A stretch of DNA of 64,000 nt from Hongsoonwoonella zoysiae (GTDB lineage Bacteria; Pseudomonadota; Alphaproteobacteria; Rhizobiales; Stappiaceae). The position numbers and the translations under genes are program-made. The stretch spans positions 310,001 through 374,000 of the forward strand of contig NZ_JABRXF010000002.1 of assembly GCF_013266695.1 (NCBI RefSeq), written 5' to 3'. The notes under the pieces are model-generated. The model made no database searches. It was not told the origin of the DNA and saw nothing but the letters and a program-made list of their open reading frames with translations. Shown here piece by piece: positions 35,477 through 44,770 of the stretch; the first letter of the stretch is position 1; each line of letters begins with the position of its first letter.

Positions 35477-37018
35477 TCAGATGTTACTATCCGGGAATTC
35501 AGCCTTTCGCCTTGTCATAAATGATATGAGCTGTTCGTCTATGGCAGGATCGAGTTCGGGGGCTACGTATTCGGCCAGGATCGCCTTCCAGCGCTGGTTG
35601 GCGCGCTGCGCGGCGTCCTGACTACCGTCCGAAACCCACTGCTCGTATGAGTTGTTGTCCGCGATTTCGGAACGGTAAAAGGCCGCCTCGAAATTGCGCT
35701 GCGTGTGCGAAGCGCCCAGGAAGTGCCCGCCGGGGCCGACTTCGTTCAGCGCATCCATCGCCTGGGCGTCTTCCGAAAGGTCGATGCCTTTCGCCAGTAC
35801 GTGCATCATGCCGAGCTGATCGGCGTCCATGACGAACTTTTCGTAGGATGAGCAGAGCCCGCCTTCCAGCCAGCCGGCGGAATGCAAAGCAAAATTCACG
35901 CCGGAAAGCACCGTGGCGTTGATCGTGTGGGCCGATTCCTGCGCGGACTGCGCATCAGGTGTTTTCGACGAAGTGAAGGAGCCGCCGGAGCGGAAAGGAA
36001 GGCCGAGGCGGCGGGCGAGCTTCCCGGCGCCGTTCAAAAGCAGCGTTCCTTCTGGTGAGCCGAATGTGGGCGCACCCGACTGCATGGAGATGGAGGACAC
36101 GAAGGCGCCGAAAACCACCGGAGCGCCGGGGCGCACGAGCTGCGTCAGTGCGCAGCCGGCGAGCGCTTCGGCGTAGATCTGGGAGAGTGTGCCCGCGACG
36201 GTGACCGGGCTCATGGCGCCGGCTAGGATGAAGGGAGAGACGATGCACGCCTGATTCGCCGCCGCATAGACCTTGAGCGCGCCGAGCATGGTGGAATCGA
36301 ATACGAGTGGCGAATTCGCGTTGATGAGCTGGATCATCACGCAGTTCTTGTCGACGAACTCCGCTCCGAAGACGATTTTCGCCATCTCCACCGAATCTTC
36401 AGCGCGCTCGGAAGCCGTCACGGAACCCATGAAGGGTTTGTCGGAATATTTGATATGGCTGTAGACCATATCGAAATGGCGCTTGTTGACCGGCAGGTCC
36501 ACCGGCTCGCACACAGTGCCGCCGGAGTGGTGCATCCAGGGCGAGGCGTAGGCGAGCTTCACCAAGTTGCGGAAATCCTCGATCGTGCCGTAACGGCGGC
36601 CGTTGTCGAGGTCCGTCACGAAGGGTGGGCCGTAGACCGGCGCGAAGACCATGTTGTTCCCGCCGATTTCCACGCTGCGAGCGGGGTTGCGCGCATGTTG
36701 GGTGAACTGCGAAGGCGCCGTCTTCACGATCTCGCGCAGCATTCCCTTTTCGAAGCGCACGCGTTCGCCGGAAACATCGGCGCCGGCATCCTTCCAGATC
36801 TTCAGCGTTTCCGGATCGTCGCGGAACTCGATGCCGATTTCCTGCAGCAACCTATCGGCATTGGCCTCGATGATTTCCGCCCCTTCGTCGGAGAGGAAGT
36901 CGGTCACCGGGATATTGCGGGTGATATATGGCTTGGCCGGGCCGGATTGTCCGCCGCTGCGGCGTTCACGCCGCGCCGCCCGTCCCCGCCTTGCGCCACG
37001 CACGTCCAAATCAGTCAT
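35477..37018 (-). CDS. MttB superfamily (non-pyrrolysine) methylamine/betaine:corrinoid methyltransferase
   Basis: 513 residues, read through with sense codons only, so there is no pyrrolysine. The TIM-barrel core has YGTIEDFRNLVKLAY, KPFMGSVTASERAEDSVEMAKIVFG split over two segments, and GVNFALHSAGWLEGGLCSSYEKFVMD. Non-Pyl MttB proteins studied elsewhere demethylate glycine betaine, proline betaine or carnitine and methylate a corrinoid protein. A partner corrinoid protein is encoded at 47759. The N-terminus is unusual: eight Arg in the first 20 residues. It is divergent from the dimethylglycine dehydrogenase gene. Glycine betaine is the most likely substrate by context. Confidence 0.9.
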   Translation of the reverse strand: MTDLDVRGARRGRAARRERRSGGQSGPAKPYITRNIPVTDFLSDEGAEIIEANADRLLQEIGIEFRDDPETLKIWKDAGADVSGERVRFEKGMLREIVKTAPSQFTQHARNPARSVEIGGNNMVFAPVYGPPFVTDLDNGRRYGTIEDFRNLVKLAYASPWMHHSGGTVCEPVDLPVNKRHFDMVYSHIKYSDKPFMGSVTASERAEDSVEMAKIVFGAEFVDKNCVMIQLINANSPLVFDSTMLGALKVYAAANQACIVSPFILAGAMSPVTVAGTLSQIYAEALAGCALTQLVRPGAPVVFGAFVSSISMQSGAPTFGSPEGTLLLNGAGKLARRLGLPFRSGGSFTSSKTPDAQSAQESAHTINATVLSGVNFALHSAGWLEGGLCSSYEKFVMDADQLGMMHVLAKGIDLSEDAQAMDALNEVGPGGHFLGASHTQRNFEAAFYRSEIADNNSYEQWVSDGSQDAAQRANQRWKAILAEYVAPELDPAIDEQLISFMTRRKAEFPDSNI

Positions 37019-37280
37019 TCTTTTCGACCTTTTTCAGGCTAATTCGAGATGACCTACTGTGCGCCCGCGGCGGCTTCGCCAGCGGCTTCAAAGCGTCGCC
37101 ACATTGGTCAAATCCGTCATGCCGGCCGGCAAGCGCGACCGCACGGCCCCATGGCGCGTTGACGACAATTCCTGTCGCCCCGAAACGTCCTGTGGGGGCC
37201 CATGTTTCTTAGGGTGAACCCAAACAGAAACGATGAAATCCGGCGATGAACATCTGGCCGGACGGGCAAGGATGACGAGG
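37019..37280. promoter_or_regulatory. Divergent promoter region, MttB-like gene / dimethylglycine dehydrogenase
   Basis: About 260 bases between two divergent methylated-amine genes. It contains GGGTGAACCC near 37212-37221, a short imperfect palindrome, but no operator I can name. Both genes presumably share control, perhaps by the GlxA-type regulator at 50679. Confidence 0.45.
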
Positions 37281-39791
37281 ATGAAAAGTCACGCGCGTGT
37301 TGTGGTGATCGGTGGCGGCGTCGTCGGCGTGTCGACGCTCTACCATCTCGTGAAGAAGGGGTGGTCAGATGTCGTGCTGATCGAGCGCAAGGAACTGACG
37401 TCCGGCTCCACATGGCATGCCGCCGGCCTCCTGCCGCTGTTCAACATGAGCTATTCGGTCGGCCAGATCCACAAGTACTCCGTCAAGCTCTACGAAAGCC
37501 TGGAAGCGGAAACGGGACAGCATGTGGGCTTGCGCCAATGCTCCAACATCCGCCTTGCGCGTACGAAAGACCGCTGGGACGAATACATGTACTACGCCGG
37601 CGTCGCGGAGACGATCGGCGTCAACGTGAAGATACTGACGCCCGCACAAGTTAAGGAAATCTGGCCGCTTTGCGAGACGGACGACCTTCTGGGCGCGATC
37701 CAGCATGTCGATGACGGTTATGTGCAGCCGGCGGACCTGACGCAGGCGCTCGCCAAGGGAGCACGCGCGGGCGGTGCCGAGATCTACCGCTATACGGCCG
37801 TCACCGGCATCGAGCAGAAGTCGGGCGGCGAATGGGTCGTTTCCACCGACAAGGGCGACATCACCTGCGAGCATGTCGTCTCGGCGACGGGCAATTTCGC
37901 GCGCAGGACGGGCGAGATGGTCGGTCTGGACGTGCCTGTCATCCCGGTCGAACACCAGTATATCGTCACCGAGCCGCACCCGGCGATCGTGGAACGCCAG
38001 AAAGCCGGCTTGCCGGAAATGGGCGTGCTGCGCGAGAGCGATTCGTCCTGGTACATGCGCGAGGAAAACGGCGGGCTGCTGCTTGGCCCTTACGAGGTCG
38101 GCGCGCCGTGCTGCTATGTGGACGGGCCTTCGGACGACAGCGAGTACGAGCTTTTCCAGGAGGATCTGGAGCGCCTGGAGCCGCATATCGAAACCGCGAT
38201 TGCACGCGTTCCGGCCTTCGGCGAGGTGGGCGTGAAGCAGGTCTATAACGGCGCCATCGCCTATACGCCCGACGGGTCGCCGATCATCGGCCCCGCGTGG
38301 GAGCTCAAGAACTTCTGGCTGAACGAAGGCCATTCCTTCGGCGTGACGGCGGCGGGCGGCGCGGGCTGGCAGCTTGCCGAATGGATCGTGGAAGGCGAAC
38401 CTTCCATCGACATGATGGGCGTCGACCCGCGCCGTTTCGGCCCTTACGCTTCGCGCGGCTACCTGAAGCAAAAGAATGAGGAAGCCTACGCAAACGTCTT
38501 CACCACGCACTTCCCCGACGAGGAACGCCCGGCGGCCCGCCCGCTGAAGCGCGCGCCCTGCTACGACCGGATGAAAGCGCTTGGTGCCGTCTTCGGCTCC
38601 GTTTACGGCTGGGAGCGGCCGAACTGGTTTGCGCCGGAAGGCTATTGCCTGACCGAGGAGGACTTGAACCGGCCGGACGTTCTCCTCAACGAGAACCATT
38701 CGCCGGCGCTCGATGACGGGCGGATCGTGGAAAAATACTCCTTCCGCCGCTCCAACTATTTCGAGCATGTTGGCAAGGAATGCCGGAATGTGCATGAAAA
38801 CGTCGGTCTTCTCGATATGTCGGCTTTCGCCAAATGCACGATCAAGGGACCGGGCGCCGAAAGCTGGCTTGAAAGCATTCTTGCCAACAAGATCCCCAAG
38901 AAAATCGGTCGCGTGGGCCTCTGCCATCTCCTGACGAAATACGGCGGCGTGAAATCCGAGTTCACCGTCTACAAGACGGGGCCGCAGAGCTACTACCTCG
39001 TCTCCGCCGGCGCGTACGAACGGCACGACCATGACATCCTGCAAAAGCTGCTTCCGGCGGACGGTTCGGTGCGTTTCACGCCCGTAACCACAGCCTACGG
39101 CGTGCTGGTGCTGGCCGGGCCGAAATCGCGCGACGTGCTCGCAAAGCTGACGGATGCTGATCTTTCCAACAAGGCGTTCCCCTGGCTTACCGGCAAGCGC
39201 ATCAGCATCGGCCATGCGATGGCCGACGCGCTTCGCGTCAACTTCGTCGGCGAACTTGGCTGGGAATTCCACCACCCGATCGAGATGCAGAACACGATCT
39301 TCGATCTCCTTATGGAGGCGGGTGCGGAATTCGGCATCAAGCCGTTCGGTATCCGGGCGATGGATTCCATGCGGCTTGAGAAATCCTACCGCCTGATCCC
39401 GCGCGAACTTTCGATCGAGTATTCCGCGCTTGAGAGCGGGCTCGACAGGTTTGTGCGCCTCGACAAGGAAGACTTCCTTGGCAAGGCGGGCCTGGAAGCC
39501 TGGAAGGAGCGAGGCTTCAGATGGCAGTTCGTGACGATGGAGGTTCACGACGTAACCGATGCCGATGCGCGCGGTAACGAGGCGATTTACCGCGGTGGCG
39601 AACTCGTTGGCCGCGCAACGTCGGGCGGTTACGGATGGCGGCTTGGCAAGAGCCTTGCCCTTGCGATGGTGCATCCGGATCTTGCCGAAGTCGGAACGAA
39701 GCTTGAGATCAAGATACTTGGCAAGATGCACCGCGCGACGGTGATCCCCGAAAGCCCGTTCGATCCGGAGAACGAAGCACTGCGCGCCTGA
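37281..39791 (+). CDS. FAD-dependent dimethylglycine/sarcosine dehydrogenase with GcvT domain
   Basis: 836 residues. ATG at 37281 is chosen because AAGGA lies 8 bases before it and the protein then starts MKSHARVVVIGGGVVGVSTL like its relatives; 37233 and 37272 are possible. The N-terminal FAD/DAO domain (1 to about 400) has the Rossmann motif and GSTWHAAGLLPLF, whose His matches the covalent FAD site of dimethylglycine dehydrogenase. The C-terminal half (about 425-830) is FAO/GcvT-type and binds folate. It should oxidise dimethylglycine to sarcosine, or sarcosine to glycine, giving methylene-THF. It bridges betaine demethylation and soxBDAG. Confidence 0.9.
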   Translation: MKSHARVVVIGGGVVGVSTLYHLVKKGWSDVVLIERKELTSGSTWHAAGLLPLFNMSYSVGQIHKYSVKLYESLEAETGQHVGLRQCSNIRLARTKDRWDEYMYYAGVAETIGVNVKILTPAQVKEIWPLCETDDLLGAIQHVDDGYVQPADLTQALAKGARAGGAEIYRYTAVTGIEQKSGGEWVVSTDKGDITCEHVVSATGNFARRTGEMVGLDVPVIPVEHQYIVTEPHPAIVERQKAGLPEMGVLRESDSSWYMREENGGLLLGPYEVGAPCCYVDGPSDDSEYELFQEDLERLEPHIETAIARVPAFGEVGVKQVYNGAIAYTPDGSPIIGPAWELKNFWLNEGHSFGVTAAGGAGWQLAEWIVEGEPSIDMMGVDPRRFGPYASRGYLKQKNEEAYANVFTTHFPDEERPAARPLKRAPCYDRMKALGAVFGSVYGWERPNWFAPEGYCLTEEDLNRPDVLLNENHSPALDDGRIVEKYSFRRSNYFEHVGKECRNVHENVGLLDMSAFAKCTIKGPGAESWLESILANKIPKKIGRVGLCHLLTKYGGVKSEFTVYKTGPQSYYLVSAGAYERHDHDILQKLLPADGSVRFTPVTTAYGVLVLAGPKSRDVLAKLTDADLSNKAFPWLTGKRISIGHAMADALRVNFVGELGWEFHHPIEMQNTIFDLLMEAGAEFGIKPFGIRAMDSMRLEKSYRLIPRELSIEYSALESGLDRFVRLDKEDFLGKAGLEAWKERGFRWQFVTMEVHDVTDADARGNEAIYRGGELVGRATSGGYGWRLGKSLALAMVHPDLAEVGTKLEIKILGKMHRATVIPESPFDPENEALRA

Positions 39792-39931
39792 CAACACGCC
39801 ACGCGAAAAGATTTTCGCCCCGGTTGTGAAGTTCGCAATTGCGATGCTTTGCAGCCGGGGTTTTCCATATTACGAGTTCCGGGAAGCCCGCAGCTTGCTT
39901 TGCCTGCGGGGCGTTTTGCAGGAGAACTCAC

Positions 39932-40933
39932 GTGCCGAGCCTTCAGGACCTTATCCGGGAAAAGGGTATGCTGCTTGCCGATGGCGCGACGGGCACAAAC
40001 CTCTTCGCCATGGGGCTGACGTCCGGCGATCCGCCGGAGGAGTGGAACGTCACGCAGCCCGACAAGGTGCGGGCGCTGCACGAATCCTTCGTGAAGGCGG
40101 GATCGGACATCATCCTGACCAACACCTTCGGCGCGAACAGGCACCGGCTGAAGCTGCATAATTTTCAAGACAGGGTGGCGGAGTTCAACAAGACGGGCGT
40201 GGCAATCGCCCGCAATGTGGCGGAAGCTGCCGATCACCCGGTGATAGTCGCGGGTTCCGTCGGCCCGACGGGGGAATTGTTGGCGCCCCTTGGCGCGCTT
40301 ACGTATGAAGACGCTGTCGAGGCTTTCGCCGAGCAGATCGCGGCCCTCAAGGAAGAGGGAGCCGATGTTGCCTGGATCGAGACCATGTCGTCTCCGGATG
40401 AAATGAAGGCGGCGGCGGAAGCGGCGGCGAAATGCGACATGCCTTTCGTCGTGACGGCAAGTTTCGATACGGCGGGCAAGACGATGATGGGCCTTTCGCC
40501 CAAGGGCATGGGGGATCTTGCTAGCCAATTCGTCTGCGAGCCGGTTGCCTTCGGCTCCAACTGCGGGGTTGGCGCATCCGATCTGCTGGCGGCGATGCTT
40601 GAAATCACCGAGGCGAACCCGGATGCCATTGTGATCGCCAAGGCGAACTGCGGCATTCCCCAGATCCGGGGTGACGAGGTGGTTTATACCGGTACGCCGG
40701 ACCTGATGGCGCGCTATGTCGAACTGGCGATGGACGCGGGCGTGAAGATTATCGGCGGATGCTGCGGCACCTCCGCCGAACATATCGCCGCCATGCGCAA
40801 GGCCATGGATACGCACAAGGCCGAGACCCGCCCGGACATCGGGCGTATCACGGCGGAAATCGGCCCGCTTGTCGCTCCTCCCTCGACGGGCGGAGATGGA
40901 GAAGGCAGGCGGTCGCGGCGGAGGCGAGGATAG
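39932..40933 (+). CDS. Betaine-homocysteine S-methyltransferase-like protein
   Basis: 333 residues from GTG at 39932 (AGGAG 7 bases upstream; opening VPSLQDLIREKGMLLADGATG). The zinc ligands are Cys211 (SNCGVG) and Cys277/Cys278 (GGCCGTS). The homocysteine-binding fold is complete. It would move a methyl group from betaine to homocysteine, giving methionine and dimethylglycine. It follows the dehydrogenase gene by 140 bases. The last eight residues are Arg-rich (RRSRRRRG), a tail shared with other methyl-transfer proteins of this cluster. An alternative role as a corrinoid- or folate-linked methyltransferase cannot be excluded. Confidence 0.88.
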   Translation: MPSLQDLIREKGMLLADGATGTNLFAMGLTSGDPPEEWNVTQPDKVRALHESFVKAGSDIILTNTFGANRHRLKLHNFQDRVAEFNKTGVAIARNVAEAADHPVIVAGSVGPTGELLAPLGALTYEDAVEAFAEQIAALKEEGADVAWIETMSSPDEMKAAAEAAAKCDMPFVVTASFDTAGKTMMGLSPKGMGDLASQFVCEPVAFGSNCGVGASDLLAAMLEITEANPDAIVIAKANCGIPQIRGDEVVYTGTPDLMARYVELAMDAGVKIIGGCCGTSAEHIAAMRKAMDTHKAETRPDIGRITAEIGPLVAPPSTGGDGEGRRSRRRRG

Positions 40934-41052
40934 GGACGGTATAAAAACCGCCCGTACCTCCCATCCATTGTGTAGGTAAGTGATCGCTTGCCGGAATGTT
41001 GCCTGCGCAGTTCCTCACCTCACCGAGGCTGTTCTGGGAGAAGGTGAAATTT

Positions 41053-41889
41053 TTAATTACTTCCGACTGAGCAAGCCGAGAACAGGCGCTGCTTGAAGAA
41101 AGCAAGGATTTCGTCCCGTGCCTCCAGAGTTGGTTGGCCTGCCTCGTCGATGAGATGCTGCGTGAATACCGAATGCGGGAAAGGCACGTGTTTTTTGAAA
41201 AACGGATCGACGCTGGCATTTGCCGCGCTGTCCGGCAGCGTGCGGGGCTTGAAACCCGGCCCCAACGCCTTGGAATAGGCCGCAAACCGCTGCGCCTTGC
41301 AAATCTGGTCTCCCTCGAAACGATAAGCGAGAACGGTCAGGTTTTCCTTTTCCAGACGCCGGCGGACAGCAGCCAGCTCCTCCGGAGAACTTTCAAGGCC
41401 TTCGGGATCATCAAGCGGAAGCGAAGGTTGTGCGACGACCGGTGCGAGCACCTTCGGCTCCAGCATCATTGAAAGCGCGAAGTTTCCGGTAAAGCACATG
41501 CCGATTGCGCCAACACCTTCCCCTCCGCATTCCGTGTGTGCGTGCCTTGCGAGGGCGCGCAGCCATTCAGTGACAGGGCTTGCTCCTTTCCCTGCGAGCG
41601 CATGAAACTCAAAGCTGATGCAGGCGCGCCTGAAAACCGCGGCCCCTTCATCCGCGCTCGGAACCGTGCCATCCGGCCCGAACAAGGACGGCATGAAAAT
41701 GGTAAAGCCCGCCTCCCGGACCCAGCGCCCGAAACGCGCGATGCGGGGACTGATTCCGGGCATTTCGGCCATGATGATCACGGCTGGCCCTTGTCCCGAG
41801 ACATAGACACGTTTGGTAGTACCGTCCAACGTGATCCGCCGGACTTCGAAATCGGTCAGCGGATCCGCTTCGATCCTGTTGCCTTCCAT
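41053..41889 (-). CDS. Dienelactone hydrolase family protein
   Basis: 278 residues from ATG at 41889; AGGTGG 7 bases upstream favours it over ATG at 41895. The nucleophile is the Cys in IGMCFTGNFAL, as in dienelactone hydrolases, with a late FPHSVFTQH supplying the His. The family opens lactone rings in chloroaromatic catabolism or has other esterase roles. It is divergent from an HxlR regulator whose gene starts 65 bases away, a common pairing for regulated detoxification. Its link to the methylated-amine genes around it is unclear. Confidence 0.85.
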   Translation of the reverse strand: MEGNRIEADPLTDFEVRRITLDGTTKRVYVSGQGPAVIIMAEMPGISPRIARFGRWVREAGFTIFMPSLFGPDGTVPSADEGAAVFRRACISFEFHALAGKGASPVTEWLRALARHAHTECGGEGVGAIGMCFTGNFALSMMLEPKVLAPVVAQPSLPLDDPEGLESSPEELAAVRRRLEKENLTVLAYRFEGDQICKAQRFAAYSKALGPGFKPRTLPDSAANASVDPFFKKHVPFPHSVFTQHLIDEAGQPTLEARDEILAFFKQRLFSACSVGSN

Positions 41890-41908
41890 GATCATTCCAC
41901 CTTTATTA

Positions 41909-41925
41909 AGTTCGAATTATGAACT
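41909..41925. promoter_or_regulatory. Candidate operator between hydrolase and HxlR genes
   Basis: AGTTCGAATTATGAACT is an inverted repeat with 5-base arms (AGTTC/GAACT) around an AT-rich centre, placed between two divergent starts. Size and position fit a homodimeric winged-helix regulator such as HxlR; binding is inferred. Confidence 0.45.
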
Positions 41926-41953
41926 CAGACCGTTTTCAGTTATCTGGTTCCAA

Positions 41954-42439
41954 ATGTCAAACTCAGATGGTCGGACGGAAATCAGGCATCGAGCGGCGGT
42001 TCCGAAAGAGGAATGCCCGATGGCGCTGGCGACCGAAATCGTCGGTGACCGGTGGACGCTTCTCGTGCTTCGCGAAGCCTTTTACGGGGTGCAGCGTTTT
42101 GACGATATGCGCGTCGATCTCGACGTGCCGCGCTCCATGCTGTCGGATCGGCTCCGCAAGCTCGTCGAGAGCGGATTGATGACGCGCCAGCCATATCAGG
42201 AGCCGGGCGAACGGGTTCGCTATGCCTATGCGCTTACGGATGCCGGGAGGGATCTGGCGCTGACAATGCTTGCCTTGACGCAATGGGGTGAAAAATACGC
42301 CAGTGCAAGTGAATCACCGGTGGAGGTTGTCAGTGGGAAGAGCGGTCGACGGCTTCATGTTGCATTAGTGGATGAGGCAGGGGAGATCGTTCCCCTTGAA
42401 GAGGCCAGACTGGCGCTCAGGACGGATCCGAGCCGCTAG
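41954..42439 (+). CDS. HxlR family transcriptional regulator
   Basis: 161 residues from ATG at 41954 (MSNSDGRTEIRHRAAVPKEE). The HxlR winged helix is clear: CPMALATEIVGDRWTLLVLREAF, then FDDMRVDLDVPRSMLSDRLRKLVESGLM. The family Cys at the start of this motif is a redox or electrophile sensor in some members. Extra residues at the C-terminus (about 110-161) form a small additional domain. It probably controls the divergent dienelactone hydrolase gene and itself. Confidence 0.88.
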   Translation: MSNSDGRTEIRHRAAVPKEECPMALATEIVGDRWTLLVLREAFYGVQRFDDMRVDLDVPRSMLSDRLRKLVESGLMTRQPYQEPGERVRYAYALTDAGRDLALTMLALTQWGEKYASASESPVEVVSGKSGRRLHVALVDEAGEIVPLEEARLALRTDPSR

Positions 42440-42565
42440 ATTTACCGCCCTAATTGCCCCAAAAAGCGGCGACCGCCGCCTTCCACGCGGAAGGTAGGGC
42501 AAGGCAGGTGTTCGCGGAGGATACCGGGATAGGGCGACTACTCATGATGGCGGGACGCATGCTGT

Positions 42566-42700
42566 CGTCATGCCGGACGCGCTGCAGCATGCAATGTTGC
42601 TGCGCAGATCCGGCATCCGTCCGAGCCTACATCGCGTTTGAAACCATGGATCCCGCGTCTGCAGCGCAATGCTTCGCATCGCACTGCGCACGGGATGACG
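42566..42700. repeat. RIME-like palindromic intergenic element
   Basis: The stretch opens CGTCATGCCGGACGC and closes CGCACGGGATGACG, with the inner CATGGATCCCGCGTCTGCAGCGCAATGCTTCGCATCGC pattern split by short stems. This layout (CGTCATGCCGG... ATGGATCCC... GGGATGACG) is typical of the mosaic repeats scattered between genes in Rhizobiales. Only one copy is seen in the window, so the call rests on recall of the pattern. Confidence 0.55.
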
Positions 42701-42722
42701 GCCGGCCAGGGCGGGGGCCACT

Positions 42723-44759
42723 CTACCCCCGACGCCGCCTGCGGCGGCGACCACCATCATCCGGCGCATCCTCTTCGTCCATCGCCCTGGGTTGCGGAAG
42801 CGTCACGGAAGCGCGGAGTTTCTCGAACGGGTCGATCTTGTTCGGGATCGCCATGGCGTTGACGAAATGCTCCTGGAACTTCGGTTCGAGCGCCGTTTCG
42901 ATCTTCTCGATTTCCCGCACCACGCGCTCGATCTCGCGGCGCTTTGAGCGATTGACGAGGGCGATGCGTGCGCCGGTGCCGGCCGCATTGCCGATGCCTG
43001 AGACATTCTCAAGCTCGCAATCTGGAATGAGGCCGAGGATCATCGCGTATTTTGTGTCGATGTAGCTGCCGAAAGCGCCGGCAAGGCGGATACGCTCAAT
43101 CGGTGCGCCGTCGAGCTTATCCTGCAACAGCTTTACGCCGGCATAAAGGGCGGCCTTGGCAAGCTGGATGGCGCGAATATCCGTCTGCCGAATGGAAATG
43201 GGCGTCGTTATATCGGTAATGTGATACTCGAACGTGCGCCCGTTCTGGACGATGCGCGGGCTTTTCGCGGCAAGCGAACCGTCGATCAAACCGTCTGTGG
43301 TGATGATCCCGGCCATGTAAAGCTCGGCCACAGCCTCGATAATGCCGGAGCCGCAAATGCCGGTAACACCGACATATTCGGCGGCCTCCGCGAAATTCTC
43401 CTCATCCGACCATGGGTCGGCGCCGATCACCTTGAATCGCGGTTCAAGCGTTTGCGGATCGATGCGGATGCGCTCTATCGCGCCGGGAGCCGCGCGCTGC
43501 CCGCAGGAGATTTCCGCCCCTTCGAAGGCCGGTCCCGTCGGCGAACTTGCGGCAAGCACACGCTGCCGGTTGCCGAGAATGATCTCGGCATTCGTGCCGA
43601 CATCCACCATGAGCGTAATCGGATCGCTGTCATAAGGCGCGGTGGAAAGCGTGGCGGCGGCGGCATCCGCACCGACATGGCCGGCGATGCAGGGCAGGGT
43701 ATAAACCCTTGCACCGGGATTCAGATCGAGATCGAGATCAATTGCGCGGGTGTGGACCGCATCGGATACGGCAAGTGCGAATGGCGCACCGCCAAGTTCC
43801 GTCGGGTCGATGCCGAGGAAGAGGTGATGCATGATCGGATTGCCGACAAAGACGGCATCCAGGATGTCGCTGCGCTTCGCGCCGATGTCATCGACCAGCT
43901 TCTGCACGAGCGAATTGATCGCGTCGCGTACGGCTTTTGTGAGGTCCGGCTGACGGTCCGGATTCATCTGTAAGTAGGAGACCCGCGACATAAGGTCTTC
44001 GCCAAAGCGGATTTGCGGGTTCGACGTGCCGGCCGAGGCGACGGTGCGCCCGTTCGTCAGGTCGCAAAGATGGGCGGCAATGGTCGTGGAACCGATGTCG
44101 ACCGCCATGCCGTACGCCGTGCGTTTTTCGCCGGGCCAAAGGGCGATGACAGCGGGGCGCGCGGTATCGTCTTGCCAGATGGCGGCGGTGACGGTCCAGC
44201 GGCCGGTGCGTAGTGTTCCCTGTACAAAGCGCAGGACAGAAAAATCGACCGTGAGATCCTGAAGGCCCGTCTTTTCCTTCAACGCATCCAGAAGACGGTC
44301 CGCATCGCCGCGCGGCACCTCCATGTCCGGTTCGGCAATGGTGACGGTGACGAGCGATACCGTGCTGTCTACCGGAATGCGGACGTTTTCCGCGCGCTTG
44401 CGCACGATCTGGCGGTTGGTCTGCGCTTCCGCCGGCACGTCGATGACCATGTCGCCCTGGACGGTAGCCTGACACGACAGGCGACGGTCCGGCGCAAGGC
44501 CGCGAATTTCCTTGTAGCGGGCTTCCGCGCTTGTGACCTCGCCGAGGTTGCCGGGCGAGGAGACGATACCTTCCTTGGCGAAGGTTCCTTCCGAGCAGCT
44601 TACCTGGCAACGCCCGCAGGTGGCGCGCCCGCCACAGACGGATTCAACGTAAACGCCCAGCGAACGGGCGGCATCGAGCAGGGGCGTGCCGACGGGGAAT
44701 TGCCCCCGCCGGCCGCTCGGCTGGAATACGACTTTCGCGAGTTTTTGCGTCACTGTCAT
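42723..44759 (-). CDS. RACo/RamA-like reductive activator of corrinoid proteins (2Fe-2S ferredoxin + ASKHA, DUF4445)
   Basis: 678 residues. The N-terminal plant-type ferredoxin has Cys 42, 48, 51 and 96 (VCGGRATCGRC and LSCQ). A linker follows, then an ASKHA ATPase core with AVDIGSTTIAAHLCDL, MVDVGTNAEIILG and GICGSGIIEAVAEL. Proteins of this type use ATP to drive reduction of inactive Co(II) corrinoid back to Co(I). Its neighbours are the corrinoid protein and methyltransferases. The C-terminus ends in seven consecutive Arg and a Gly. It lies 11 bases downstream of the methyl-THF:corrinoid methyltransferase gene. Confidence 0.9.
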   Translation of the reverse strand: MTVTQKLAKVVFQPSGRRGQFPVGTPLLDAARSLGVYVESVCGGRATCGRCQVSCSEGTFAKEGIVSSPGNLGEVTSAEARYKEIRGLAPDRRLSCQATVQGDMVIDVPAEAQTNRQIVRKRAENVRIPVDSTVSLVTVTIAEPDMEVPRGDADRLLDALKEKTGLQDLTVDFSVLRFVQGTLRTGRWTVTAAIWQDDTARPAVIALWPGEKRTAYGMAVDIGSTTIAAHLCDLTNGRTVASAGTSNPQIRFGEDLMSRVSYLQMNPDRQPDLTKAVRDAINSLVQKLVDDIGAKRSDILDAVFVGNPIMHHLFLGIDPTELGGAPFALAVSDAVHTRAIDLDLDLNPGARVYTLPCIAGHVGADAAAATLSTAPYDSDPITLMVDVGTNAEIILGNRQRVLAASSPTGPAFEGAEISCGQRAAPGAIERIRIDPQTLEPRFKVIGADPWSDEENFAEAAEYVGVTGICGSGIIEAVAELYMAGIITTDGLIDGSLAAKSPRIVQNGRTFEYHITDITTPISIRQTDIRAIQLAKAALYAGVKLLQDKLDGAPIERIRLAGAFGSYIDTKYAMILGLIPDCELENVSGIGNAAGTGARIALVNRSKRREIERVVREIEKIETALEPKFQEHFVNAMAIPNKIDPFEKLRASVTLPQPRAMDEEDAPDDGGRRRRRRRG

Positions 44760-44770
44760 AATGTACAGGC

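Noticed and set aside
35477-37018. Pyrrolysine-type MttB with an in-frame UAG
   Set aside because: The reading frame is continuous for 513 sense codons and no pyrrolysine genes are nearby, so this is the non-pyrrolysine subgroup.
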